NCBI GenBank assembly: GCA_016858145.1
Contig: JAEHOE010000006.1
Coordinates: 1,302,001-1,366,000 of the forward strand
DNA length: 64,000 nt
From: Edaphochlamys debaryana
Taxonomy: Eukaryota; Chlorophyta; Chlorophyceae; Chlamydomonadales
Direction of reading: 5' to 3'
Part shown: piece by piece, positions 43,012 through 54,778 of the stretch
How positions within the stretch are numbered: the first letter of the stretch is position 1
Layout: every line of letters begins with the position of its first letter
Program-made: the position numbers and the translations under genes
Notes under the pieces: generated by a model
Told to the model about the DNA's origin: nothing
The model's input: only the letters and a program-made list of their open reading frames with translations
Databases searched by the model: none

Positions 43012-45353
43012 ATGGACCTTTCCGCAAAGACCGTCAGGCCAGTGCCTAGCCTTCGGCGTGCCTTGGGGCTCAGCTCTGTAGCGCCAAATCTGCCAATCCT
43101 CAGAGGCCGTTCTGAGGGCGAAGCTGAGACCGAGCCATCTCGCCGACCGTGGGCGCTAGGGGCAGGAGTAGGCCGACGCAGTCTTCCTCCCCAGGAGGCG
43201 CCAGTGATCGTGTCTGTATCCATGCGCGACAGTGGCGACGTCGCGCGCTCAAGTTGCGATGGCGCCTACGCGGCGAACAGCTGCGCACAGCGCGACTGCT
43301 CCACAACAGCGCCATCGGTAACTACACCGACCGCGACCATGCTACCGCAACGGGCAGCCTCGCGGTCTCTGGGCCGCTGGGGTTCGTTGCTCAAGGGCCT
43401 CGTCACGATGGCCAAGCGCGCCACCGACACACCTCGCGGGAAGGCCCTGGCTACGGATGCTTGCTCCGGCCTTTGCCCCCACGCTCAACCCGGCACTGGG
43501 GACGCACAAACCCGTCAGCAGTCGCCGAGCGCCCCGCCCACCCCGCCTGGCAAACCGCTCGCATACGGCTCCTCAAGCGCTCAACGGCTGCTGGCGGCAA
43601 GCCCCTGCATCCCGCCCGCCATGCTGCGGAAGGATTGGAGCCTGGATGACTACGCCGTTCGCGCCCGCCTGTACAAGGGGACAATGTCTGCAGTCTACCG
43701 GGTAGGACCGGGTGCGCCAGGGTCAGTCGCATACCGTACATCCCTTCACGCTCAGAGTCAGGTTCCGGGAGCCGAGGTTCTGCGCGGGTCTAGGATGGAA
43801 GCGCTTTCCTTCCGCCCGCGTCCTCACGTCAGCCCTTCCGCTCCGTACACGGCCGCCCCTCTCAGGCGCGGTGCCTTCTGTCCGGGCTGCCGGTGGCGCT
43901 GAAGATCTACTTTAAACAGGTGCGAACAAAGGGTGCAATGGTGCTGCGCCAGCGTGCTGCCCCTCGGTGCCTAGGCCGCCGACTGTAAGCCTCCAGGCGC
44001 AGCGGGCTGCCCTGCTCTCCCGGGGATGTGAGCTTCTTACCGTACTCCCAGTTATGCGGTCTGACGCTTCGACTCTTTGCCCCGCACTCAATCCCCCAGC
44101 GGGTGCCGGACAACGTTGTGCACCAGGTGATGCGGGAGGTGGCCATCCACCTGCAGGCCAGCAGCGCACGCAACGCGCTGCAGCTCTACGCCGCCTTCCA
44201 GGTGCGCTTGTGCATTGCGTGGTGTTGGCAGCCGGGCCGTGCAGCTGTCTGGGCCTGTCTGGGCTGCGCTGTCGTAAGCTGGCTGGGCGCTGCACTTCAG
44301 CATCCCTGCATGGCCGCGCCGCTGAGCAGCGAGCACCTTGCCCGCGCAAGTCCTCTGTGTTGATTGACTGGGTTCCCCATGCGCCCTCCACCGCAGACTG
44401 AGGAGCTGCTGGTGCTGGTGATGGAGCTCGCCCCTCGCGGCAGCCTGGAGGCCGTGTGCCAGCAAGGCACCCCCAGTGGGCGGCTGAGCGAGGAGCAGCT
44501 CCGTGCCCTGGTGCTGGCGCCCCTGCTGGACGCGCTGAGCTACCTGCACGCGCGCGGCATCTGCCACCGCGACATCAAGCCCGAGAACCTGCTCTTCACC
44601 GCGGACTGGGGCCTCCGCCTGGCGGACTTCGGTGGGTTGGGATGCCCTGTTGGGGTACCCTTTCCGCCTTCGACGCAACATTTCTTGCCTTCTACCCCCT
44701 TCTCTCTCCAACAGGTGTGTCCATCAACCTGCTTCACGAGCGTGCCGTTACGCGTGCCGGAACGGCGGACTACATGGTGAGTTGCGCTGCCCCAGGCACC
44801 TGCGCCATACCCGCCTGCCGCGGCCCGTGACGGCTTCCCACACCCTCTACCCCGCCGCTGCAGGCCCCTGAGGTGGAGCGCTGCCCGCTCAAGGCCCGCC
44901 CCAGCGACAACAAGGACAACGCAGGCATTGCCTACACCACGGCAGCGGTGAGCCACAGGGCCAGGGGGCCAAAACAAGGGTTGTGAAGTCCCGGTGTGTC
45001 CCAATGAGGTTGTTGTGTCTCCAGGCTAGACGTGGCACCTTGACGCTGCCTCTTAATTAACTCCCTCGGCCTCGACCCCCTCCTCCGGTCAGGATGTGTG
45101 GTCCGTGGGCGTGCTGGCGTACGAGCTGCTGGTGGGCTTTCCACCCGTGGTCACCACCTCCGCGGGGGCGGGCGTGCAGGGCTTCGACAACGCGCACCTC
45201 TCCTTCCCCGCCTCCGTCTCCGCCGCCGCAAGGGACTTCATATCGTGGGCCCTGGCGCTGCGGCCCGAGGAGAGGCCCACCGTGCACCAGCTCAAGTCCC
45301 ATCCCTGGCTGAAGGCTGCAACGGCGGCAGCTTCATTGCAGTCGCTGCTCTGA
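43012..45353 (+). CDS. Aurora-like protein kinase, copy B
   Basis: Seven exons: 43012-43701, 43866-43919, 44100-44201, 44397-44631, 44715-44776, 44864-44947, 45093-45353; 495 aa. The architecture matches copy A: a disordered N-terminus of about 205 residues, then WSLDDYAVRARL from Trp209, [23 protein letters not shown] and [13 protein letters not shown]. The glycine loop is again degenerate (LYKGTMSAVYR). The N-lobe and the linker (SLEAVCQQGTPSGR) differ strongly from copy A, while exons 4, 6 and 7 are nearly identical, including 153 nt with no difference. ATG 43012 is the first in-frame ATG; the frame stays open a further 147 nt upstream without one. The C-terminal end differs (KSHPWLKAATAAASLQSLL). 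Confidence 0.85.
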
Positions 45354-48300
45354 GCGACGATGTAGCCAACAGAGAATTGCTGTGACTATGACGGCCGCTC
45401 ACAATAACACTCCTGGGGTAGAGCGGGCAACAGCTAGCTCGGCTGGGCCCGTCTCTCCGCTCTCTCCGACAGCAGTTTACTGAGGGGCCGGAGGCTCTAT
45501 CTGCTGCCGAGGCGGGGGGGGGGGGGTCAAGAGGACTGCATTGGGTGCCAGCGGGGTAAGGCGGAAGTGCCGACAAGGGCGCTGCCGATCAGCAAGCAGA
45601 GAGTGCGAGGGTTACACCGCTAGCACTGCTTACAGGGTGTAAGGGTTATACGGATTAAGGTATATTGGCGGGTGTAAACTCGCTCAGCATGACAATACAA
45701 ATGGCGGGTGGTCGATCCCTGGGCTTGTCGTACGATACAGAGTAAGGAATGGGTTTGGTGGGTTGCATTGGCCCACACAAGGCCTAGAGCCGGCGCGGCG
45801 CAGCGCATGCTTGCGGCGCCGTGCTGACCAGGCATACGCTCCACAAAGACGGGCTATTGACGGATGATTCGCAGTAAGGGGGCTCCAGTATTCAAGTTGG
45901 CTTCGGCTTCAAAATGTAGGGTTTGCTGTTTGTGGCGCCTTCGTGGCGCCTTGTAGGAGAGTGTGTGCACCCAACAGGTGCTCGCCTACTTCATTTGTGG
46001 GTGTGTGGATAAAGATTGGCGTGAGCCTTCTCAACGCGCGTTCTTTCGCAGAGCTGTACTGACTCCCGCATGGGTACATTCACAATTGTTTCTCGGGGGC
46101 TTGGCCTGTCGTGTAGCGTTCGAACTGCAGGCGTCGCAGTATGCAGAGCAATTGCTCTGTTCGTTTATGGAGAGACCTTTGGAGAGCTACTTATTAGTTG
46201 CGTGCTGTTGTGCTGTGTGCTGTCATACTGGTCTGAGGCCGCTGTACGCAAGGCCTGATTGATACTCGAGTGTGTGATGGGTCCGCAGGACTGTCGTAGC
46301 TCATAGTGTACTGTCCACGGAGTGTGGGTGGCAGGGCGCGAACATGCTCGAGAGCATTTGATGAGAGGGCAGGAGGGCGTTGGGTGAGGGCTCACGAGGC
46401 CATTGCGGATGAACGAGGCCGACCTTTGCGGTCCTCGTTGCCTGCATGTACAGTTTCTCCAAGTACCGTAGTGAATGCGCATTTGCAGCGCTGTAAGGCC
46501 TCGTGGAGTGGGCCCAGACCTTACACTTGTAGACCGGCAGGGTACGACAACCTCTTGGTAATAAGCCAATGGGGACAAGGCTGTGGTTCCATGCGTGCGG
46601 GTGTCCTCTATCCTTCTTATCCTGATTCTGATGCATACTTTTGAGGAGCATGATGCTCTTTGTATACGATGCGTAGTTGCGCTTGCGCCAAAAGATCTTA
46701 TGTTCGTGAGACCAGGAGGACGAGAGCTAGCCTAGGTCCCATGTGTGTCTTCTAGCTTACCTCCGCCGCAGTGTTGTTACATGCGGTTGTCGCTTGCCTG
46801 GGGTCAGCAACACGGGCTGCGAAAGCCTGCATCAGGTGTGTTGGCCTGGCCGCAAGGAAGGTCTCGGAGCACACTCAATTCCAGGCGGGGAAGGGCGGGC
46901 AAGCCCGGGTGCTTCAATCTTGCGATGGGACGCCCGCTGTTTGGGGGGCACTCTACGGCCCATACTGATCGACCCCAAGTTAGGGTCTCAAACGATGAAC
47001 TGGTGGCCCTTTCTCTGGATGCCGCTCTGCTTGCAGTGCTGTCATGGCGGCGCATAGGACCGCTCGCTCGCTCTTTGATGCCTGGCGGCGGGACGCGAGA
47101 GTGGTGCCCCGATGGGGCGATGGGGGTGACGCTGCCCGTTAGGTTGGTAGAGCACCCTTGTCCTTGCACCGCCTTGGTGTGGCATATATGTCTTGCGCCA
47201 GGTGGGGTGTTCGTCTGCAGGCACCCCGCACGGATGCGGGCCGTTAGCCAAGCTGTCGGGCGGAACAGTAATCCATGTGCACACAGACCAGGCCCTGTCC
47301 GTGAGGCCTGTCCCAGGCCTCCCAGCCCGAAGTCCTCATGTGCAAAGCCGCGTTGCCTTAGTGGTCTTACAGCACAGCATCTTAAATTTAATTGTAAGAA
47401 CGTAGCCCCGAGAGCAACAGCTCAGCGCCGGCGCAAGGCGCAGGCGGTGGGTGCTGACTGCTGGACGGTGCATGACGTGCTCACCCTCTGGGCGTCTGGG
47501 CCAGCCGTTAGTCGAGCCCTGGCCGTACAGCAGTACCGCCCAGTATACTAGCGTCAGATTGCTTCTGCTGCCGAACGTAGAAGCTAGCCAGGAGCTCTCC
47601 TTGGACTGCGTTTGGGTGGGCGATGATCCCTGTGCACCACGCGCACTCACTGCACGCTCGCCCTTCTCCCCGGCGGCTTCACAGGTGAAGTCCTCCTCCT
47701 GGTTCTGTCACGACCGGCGCATGGTCATACCAGCGAGTCCTTGCTCCCATGCCCATCATTACCCGTGATCCCGTGTCCCGCCTCGTCTCGCAACTGAGCA
47801 GCCTTGCAGCCGATGGCCCTTCCTTACTCTCACGCATGTCCCACTGACGCGTCCCCGAGGGCGGTAAGGCCCCTGCAGGCCTCACGCTGACCCCGTAACC
47901 ACCTGGTGACCACAGCGCTACCAAGGGCTGCGGGTGAAGCCAGCGGGGGTACGATAAGCATGGGGCACTGACGACTGGCGTAGACCGTTGAGCGCGGCTC
48001 TGTAGCCGGGTAAGGTTTGGTGAGCCCAAGCCTGCCCAAGCCCTCCCGACTCCCAGGGGCTTGCGCTCGCTCAGGGCCCTCGCCACAGGCGCACTTAGCG
48101 TGGCCTCCATCCGCCTATCCAGGAAGCCTGCGAGGGACAGACGGGTTCCAGGGTGGGCGAGGAGTGGAACCCGCCTGGCAAGGCCTGGCGGGGGCCTGCG
48201 GGGCGTGAGCAGGGGTGAGCGAAGTGCCCACTTCACGGCTGCTGTGCCCTCGCGACCACTCGGGACTGGCACAAGCACCGGACAGTATCTTCTTTCTATG

Positions 48301-48609
48301 CGGCTGTCACTCCTGTACTTCTTGTGTCGTTGGCTTTACGGCGCTGCGGCACTCGGGCACTGCGGCGCGCTGCGGCATTGAAACTGGATCCGGACGTACG
48401 CGATTTCGAGCGATGCAGACTTTCGCCTGGCGCTCGCCTCCGTAATAATACTCCCACTGAGCATGAAGCACTTATAGCCGATGCCTGCAGGCTGAAGCAC
48501 AGGCTTGTTTTGCCGTCAAAGGGGCTTCGTTCCGTGACTAGCATTCGAGACAGGTTGAATCCGAACCCGGGCGCACAGTTGCGGCACGAGACCGTACTAG
48601 CCTCGCAGC
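45354..48609. other. Intergenic region before the calpain gene
   Basis: After the copy B 3' UTR (to about 45660) I see almost 3 kb without an exon series, conserved peptide or RNA gene. The calpain promoter must lie at its right end. Confidence 0.45.
45638..45642 (+). terminator. Probable poly(A) signal of aurora-like copy B
   Basis: TGTAA 285 bp after the stop codon; a second one follows some 30 bp later. Confidence 0.6.
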
Positions 48610-51600
48610 ATGGCGAAGAAGCAGGCGGCCTCGCAGCCGGAGGAGCCTCGGTTCTGCAGCTGCAAATGCTGGGCGAAGTATATCTTCTCGCCTTTCATCC
48701 TGCTCTGGCAAGCATTCAGGTACGAGCTCGAGCCTCTTGGTGCCTCTGCTATCCTGCTGTGCACGTATGTGTAACCGCAACCTGCAAGCGCCTGCAACCC
48801 CTCCCGAAGGCGCGCCACCTGCGTGTCTTCCCCCTCTCCCGGCACCTCCCTTCTTCTGTCGCTCAATCAGTTGAACGCCTGTATTCCGCGCAGAATCTAC
48901 GTATTGGGCTGCTTCACGGCCTACGCAGAGCGCGTTGGACGCGGGGTGTTCTGCGGTAGGTGCCGTTGCGCCCCCCGACATCCCTTGCTTAGCGTGCATG
49001 TGCAGTTCATGAGCAACGCGCCATGGATGGGGCGAGGGCAGTCGGACCGGGATGCGGAGGAGCAAGGATGGTCGTAAACGGAAGTAGGGGGTCTGTCCCT
49101 GAGCGGTGAAGGCTAAAGAAGGGCGGGCGGTTGACGTGACTGACCCGGGTCACACCGGCCTTTTCCCGCCACCCGTGCAGGCCTGTGCGTCTGCTGTAAC
49201 TGCACGTTCAACGACAAGCGCTTCCCGCATGACCACCGCAGCATCGGCACCTTCAAGGGCCGGGCCGGGCCCGAGCTGGACAAGGACATTCAGGTGTGGC
49301 GTGAAGCGGAAACGCAGCACCCGGCTGTGAGGCCTTCCAAGTTCCAACCGCGTCTCCAACGGCCTCCGCACCCATGTAGTGGCGCCGCATTGGCCCCCCT
49401 CCCGCCACGTGCAGTCTCAGCATTGCAGTCCGCGAGGTCCTTAGTCCCCAATACCCTCAGCCCCTGACGCCCTGGCTACTGCATTGCAGTGGCGCCGCAT
49501 CGGGGACATCGTCGCCGCCGCCGCGCCCCAGCCTAAGAAGGGCCCCTCCGGCAAGAAACCCAAGAGCGCCGCACGCCTTTTCGCCGGTGAGGGCTCGCCC
49601 TATGGCCACTCACCCCTTGGCTGGAGTGCCACATGACCTAACCCGTTGGCATGTGCCACCCTTCAACAGACGACGTGGAGCCAGCGGACATCTGCCAGGG
49701 CCAGCTTGGGGACTGCTGGCTGATGTCCGCCCTGGCGTGCCTCGCCTGTCAGCCGGGAGCTATCCAGCAGGTCAGGAAGGGGGCACGGGCGGGGGGGCCG
49801 TCCGCAACCTTCGACCATATCCTGTTCCCGGGTCCCAAGAGCGCGTGCTTCCCCAGATTTCTGCCCAGTTCCGCCCAGCTTAGTCCCTCCCCACCTCCCC
49901 ACCTCGTCCCTCCCCACCTCGTCCCTCCCCACCTCGTCCCTCTGCCCCCATCGACATTGTACAGGTTTTCCAAACTAAGGAATGGACTATGTACGGCAGG
50001 TAGGAAGGAAGTAAGGAAGGAGCCCGGCTTGTAGCACTCGTCGCTGGCGTCGCAGCGCCTCGCAGTCCGGACCGTGAGAGTCGGCAAGACCACCAATCCG
50101 CTCGGTGTACGCTCGGTGTACCGCTGGGTTTCGTGTCTTTCCGCGGTCCGCAGCGATTCATGGAGGCCTCCCACGACTGCAGGTACAAGCTCCGGCTGTA
50201 CGACGGCAACCGCAAGAAGTGCGTCGGAGCCAGGGCATGTGATGAGTAGCGTAGTTTGAGCACAGAGCAGAGGCTCGCCTGCTAAGTGGGAAGCCGGTTT
50301 CCCGCCCGTGCTGCTCCGCATCATCACGCGCTTGACTGTGCACCGCTCACCCTCCTCTCCCGCGCGTTGACCCCCCAGGTGGAGCACCGTCACCATCGAC
50401 GACTACCTTCCCTGCGGGTATGTGGGGGGCTGGGTGGCATCGCAGGAGACAGCAACCCGGTCCCGGAAGCCCCATGCACCTCTCTATGGGTCCTTGACGG
50501 CGCGGTTCTGTAGGTCACCCTGCCGGCCCGTCCAACCCCGCTTTCTCTGCAGCGCCGACGGTCAGCCCATCTTCGCCAAGCCCAACGGCGACGAGGCCTG
50601 GGTGGTGCTGCTGGAGAAGGCCGTGGCCAAGTTCATGGTGAGGCCTCTGGCGAGCAGGGGCATTGGGGGTTCAAATCTTACTTGCCCCCGAGTCAGCTAG
50701 GGAGCTGCTACAATGCTGCTGATGCCAAGTACGCTGCCCTTCCGCTTGCGCACCCCCAGGGCGGCAAGTACGAGTGCCTGGACGGCAACCTGATGATCAA
50801 GGCGCTTGAGATGCTGACCGGCGACTTCGTGTGCATGTTCCGGCTCGGAGACGTGCGGGTGGGCGGGGCGGGGGGATGGGGGATCTGGGTCGGAGCGAAG
50901 CCGAGGAGGGATAAGGCTTGCGCTCACCAAAGCGATGCTTCTTGCGGTCAGGTGCCCTAGGCTCCGCCTGCCTGACCAGTGACCACCCTTTCCATGCCGC
51001 GCAGGACTCGACCAGCCGCGGCAAGCCCCGCACGCAGCAGGCCTGGACCCGGCTGGAGCTGTCCCGCGGGCCCCCGCCCAAGGACGCGCAGCCCGGGGAC
51101 GACCTGCGCCTGGTGTACGCCAAGGTGCGGAAGGGCTCCCCCCCAGGCCATGATCCCCAAATGATGTGAGCAGCATGTCCCATGGCCGTGTGGTGACATG
51201 CTGCTATATACGGTACTTCGCGCACCCCCCTCCTGCTGCCCTGCAGGACAAGCCGTTCGACCACGACCTCATGTTCCGGGTGGGGCGGGGCGGGAGGGGG
51301 GCGGGGAAGGAAGGGGCTTGGGCCAAGCATCTACCAGGGGAGAGGGGCCTGAGCATTCGAGCGGGGTTGGCAGGCTGGCAGATGCAGGCCTGCAGGCAGA
51401 GCGCTTACCCCACCACCCATGGCCGCCGCTTCCCATCCCGCAGTCGATCAAGTGGGAGCTGCGCCAGGGCTCAACCATTGGCGCCTCCAACGCCGGCGGC
51501 GGCAACGACACGCAGAACGTCCGCGGCATCGTGCAGGTGCGGGGGGAGGCCGGGGGAGAGTGACGGATGCCGGGCGCGGCCTGGCGAGGGGGCGTGTCTG

Positions 51601-53262
51601 CAAGGTAGCGTTGTGGTATGGGAGGGCGGTTGGTGCTTGGTGTCGCCGAGCGCTGTGCCTCAACGCTCTGCCTCCCCCTTTCCCCTGCCCGGCTGCAGGG
51701 CCACGCCTACGCGCTGATCCGCGCCGAGGAGGCGGAGGACAAGAAGTTCCTGCGCCTGCGCAACCCGTGGGGCAACTTCGAGGTGGGGTGGTGGCTGACG
51801 GATTCGGGAAGGGGCACATTGCGGTGGCCAAGGGAGATATCCGTCCACTCGGCCTTTCGTGGTTTCTCACTTGCCCGCGACTGACCCCCTTTGCCTTGTC
51901 CCTTGCATCCCTCTGCACTCCGACGCGGCAGTGGACCGGCCCCTGGGGGTGAGCCTGGGCACCTGTATGTCGCTGTGCTGCTTGCGGGCGGCCCCTGTAT
52001 GCTGTGCCCTTGTCAACTTTCGGCCCAAGCTAACGACCCTCCGCTCTTCTCCTGCCCGCAGCGACACGAGCCCGCTGTGGGACCAGAACCCCAAGGTGAG
52101 TCGTTTGCGGCACTTGTGCCGTACACAGCAGGCAGCACAGCAGGCAGCAGCCCCCGCAGAACCGCCTGTGCCCAGCGCTAACCCAGGGCTTCACCGGCCG
52201 CAGGTCAAGGCGGCGCTGGACTTCAAGCCGGTGGACGACGGCTCCTTCTGGATGGAATGGTGCGCGGGCAGTGTGGGGGTGTGAGGGGACGCAGGGGCCG
52301 GTGTGGTGAGGGCACAGCCCTGCAGCTGCGTGTGCGGCTTGCTCGTTGCTGCTACCACCCTGATGTAAAGCTGCTTGGGACCTCTCAATCACAGGACGGA
52401 CTTCGTCAACCACTTCAACACTCTCGAGGTGGGATGGGAGGGAAGAAGGGGCATTATGGGACGCCGGGCGGCCGCGAGAAATGCCAGCACCCAGTCGCCG
52501 ACGTATGTTGCTCCCGCCCTCCCCCCACCCTCCGCGCTGTCCTGTCCCTCTCTGCCCGCGTCTACCCCATCCTCCCCATCGCCGACCAGTTCTGCTGCCG
52601 GTGCGTACCACGATGCCGTTACGTTGAGCGCTTAGCCATTGACCAGGCCAAACTATGCTCTGCATGCCGATCGGGCGCTTTCCCAAGCGGCTCCCGCGGC
52701 CGGCCCTCTTGCCTGCCTGCCCCCCTGCCGACCGGTGCCGCCCGCTGTCCCCGCCCCGAGCGCAGGAGCACGGGCTTCGACCACGTGGTCATCAACATTC
52801 ATGAGGAACACCCGGTCGGCAGGGGGGCAGTGGCGCGTTTGAGCTCGCGGACTGGGGGCTGGGGCCTGGGGAATGTGGGGATGGTTGAGAGACCAGGGAG
52901 GGAGCAACGCCGTGCGCCTGGGAGGAGTACCTGCAGGCCAGGGGCGAGACGAGTGTGCCTTACTGACCCGCATTGTGACGTCCCTTCCCTCGAAGGTGTG
53001 CGGGCCCTGCTGGGGCTGCCTGGAGGGGTGCTTCAGGTGAGCTGGCTGGCCAGGGAAGGGCAGCTTGGACGTGCGCGGACTGATGTTTGCAGCATGATAT
53101 GCCTTGCAACGCCTCCTGTGGGCGGCGTGTGACTGCCCCTCCTCGCCGCCGCGTGTCCCCAGGTACTGGCTGTGCTGCCTGGGCTGCAAGGCGCTGTGCT
53201 GCGGCCGCAAGGTGGTCAAATTCGAGCGCCCGCCCCAGGGCTGCTGCGGCTGCATCGGTTGA
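48610..53262 (+). CDS. Calpain-type cysteine protease with Cys-rich ends
   Basis: Twenty-two exons: 48610-48719, 48894-48955, 49181-49293, 49490-49586, 49670-49770, 49965-49999, 50183-50218, 50379-50417, 50553-50637, 50760-50852, 51005-51124, 51247-51279, 51444-51536, 51699-51782, 51932-51948, 52062-52095, 52204-52259, 52395-52428, 52590-52600, 52766-52814, 52996-53036, 53163-53262; 480 aa. Calpains make limited, usually Ca2+-dependent cuts in cytosolic or membrane-associated proteins. The triad is intact: Cys143 in QGQLGDCW, His341 in GHAYAL, Asn361 in RLRNPWG. FWMEWTDFVNHF closes the protease core. No EF-hand or C2 domain is present. The N-terminus (FCSCKCW, GCFTAY, CGLCVCCNC) and the last 66 residues, with 14 Cys, look like palmitoylation or metal-binding segments. 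The exon 10 end could be 50858. The 11- and 17-nt exons are needed for phase. Confidence 0.85.
49887..49950 (+). repeat. 16-bp minisatellite in a calpain intron
   Basis: Three to four copies of CACCTCGTCCCTCCCC lie just upstream of the exon 6 acceptor and serve as its pyrimidine tract. Confidence 0.8.
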
Positions 53263-54008
53263 GGAGGGCGTCGAGAGTCCGCTGCTCAGGGCGGGCCGGC
53301 GCTGGCGTCAACCTGCGAGGCAAGCGCGCGCGTTACAGCCAACATGCGAGCGTCAGGCTGGGGGGGTTGGGACATAGGCTGCATCGGACGGACCGGGAGG
53401 CAGGGTTCCGTCGATTATGTGATGGCGCTTGCGCGGTGAGCTGAAGCTGAGGAAGACGTGCAGGGGGGGGAGAAGCGCTTGAGCACTGTGCGCCCACGGG
53501 AGTTTGCCCTTGGGGCCGCAGTTTGATGGTATGGGGGAAGGCGTAAAGGAGTGTGAACCTGGTGCCGGCAGTGACTCTCTAAGGGGCGCTGGGCTGTGAA
53601 CACTTGGGGAGAGCAACGCACTGGCATGCCCTTGACTTGTGATGTCCTGGGTGCACGGTGATCTGATGTGCTTCGATGGTAAAAGGCGCTGTACGGCCTG
53701 TGATTTGTAGTCTTTTGGGTTGGTCTTGCGCACTTATGTGCGCCCGGGGATGTGTTTGGAACCAGAGGGTATAAGTTCTGGGTGCCGGCGGCTTTGGAAG
53801 GCGGGTAAGGAGGGTTCAGGTACCCGCATAGGCACCAGGGTGATCCGATGCGCAGCTTTGTGGGGGCACGGGGAACCTGCAGGCAGCGGACTCCTGGGGA
53901 GCCTGGCACGACGCAAGGGTGAGGGTGTGCTTTCAACCTTGATCCCCCGCACCAGTAGGGTTGCGCTCTCGCTTGATCCCCTGGGCTCCTCCCCTCGGGT
54001 AAGGGGCC

Positions 54009-54013
54009 TGTAA
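54009..54013 (+). terminator. Possible poly(A) signal of the calpain gene
   Basis: TGTAA 747 bp after the stop codon, the first found. Confidence 0.45.
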
Positions 54014-54240
54014 GCATCGCACCCAATATGCATCTCGCCTGCCTCAGCACAAGTCGACACCTCCTGGCCGCCAACCCTCTCCCATTTTCTATCGGCATGG
54101 CCTTCTGCCTCCGCCGGCACTGTGCCTGACGGTGAGGGCGAAGGGCATGCGGGGCGGCGGGCGGCAGAAGGAGCTGCAGGAGCTACCGAATGATCTCCGA
54201 CCCAGCCCGAACACCAGCTCAATGGCCGTGGTTGCACATG

Positions 54241-54620
54241 CGGACACAGGTATGCCCAAGCAAATTACCGCACACAGTTCCCTAAGGACAGGATAAGAGC
54301 GGCGCACGCCGTCAGTCGGGCATTTCCGCGGGGGAAGAGAGGGGGGAAACGCGCACGTAGACTTGCGGGGCAGTTATGCGGAAAGCATTGGGCCGGCATC
54401 AAGACTAGTACGCGGGGGAGACGAGTCGTTTCGTCGCTTCGTCGCTTCCTTTTCTGGATCCATCTGTCCCGGGCCCATTGGGCCGCGGACGCCCGCCCAG
54501 GCCCCAGCTGCTCGCTGCCCGCTGCTCGCTTTAGTTTTGCACAGCACCAGTGACAGTACTTAGTGACAGACTGCTCGGGCCTTTTGTGTAGCTGCTCGAG
54601 GCAAGCGAACACTTGATAGG
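54241..54620 (+). repeat. Dispersed repeat, copy 1 (NEK promoter)
   Basis: It matches 57645-57978 in the same orientation, from CGGACACAGG to about CTTGATAGG, with substitutions and small indels. Looser similarity may extend further left. No open frame or clear terminal inverted repeat is seen; it resembles a non-autonomous element. Confidence 0.85.
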
Positions 54621-54778
54621 ACCCTGCTGCAACTTGCGCCCGATCGCAGGCATAGTGCTGCAAGTAGCTTGCCCTGAGTACACTCAGAGTACTAGGTATC
54701 AAACACCAGTAGCAACTCCACCGGCGCTTGAGCCGCGACAGCCAAACGCATTGCTCGGCAGCCACTGCCAGCGCCAGG

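Larger units (their letters stand above)
53263..54778. other. Calpain 3' UTR and NEK promoter
   Basis: The 3' UTR runs to about 54030. The NEK promoter region then contains a 380-bp repeat copy (54241-54620) ending about 160 bp before the NEK start codon. Confidence 0.5.

Noticed and set aside
47142..47160. GGTTGGTAGAGCAC resembling a tRNA D-arm
   Set aside because: No matching T-arm or acceptor stem within tRNA distance.
47679..48278. A 199-residue open frame on - before the calpain gene
   Set aside because: No recognisable motif, biased composition, and no supporting splice or poly(A) context.
50641..50759. Adding the peptide GSCYNAADAKYAALPLAHPQ as part of the calpain exon before GGKYECLDG
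   Set aside because: Direct splicing from 50637 to 50760 gives KFMGGKYECLDG, which matches the calpain core better; the intervening 122 bp behaves as a normal GT-AG intron.
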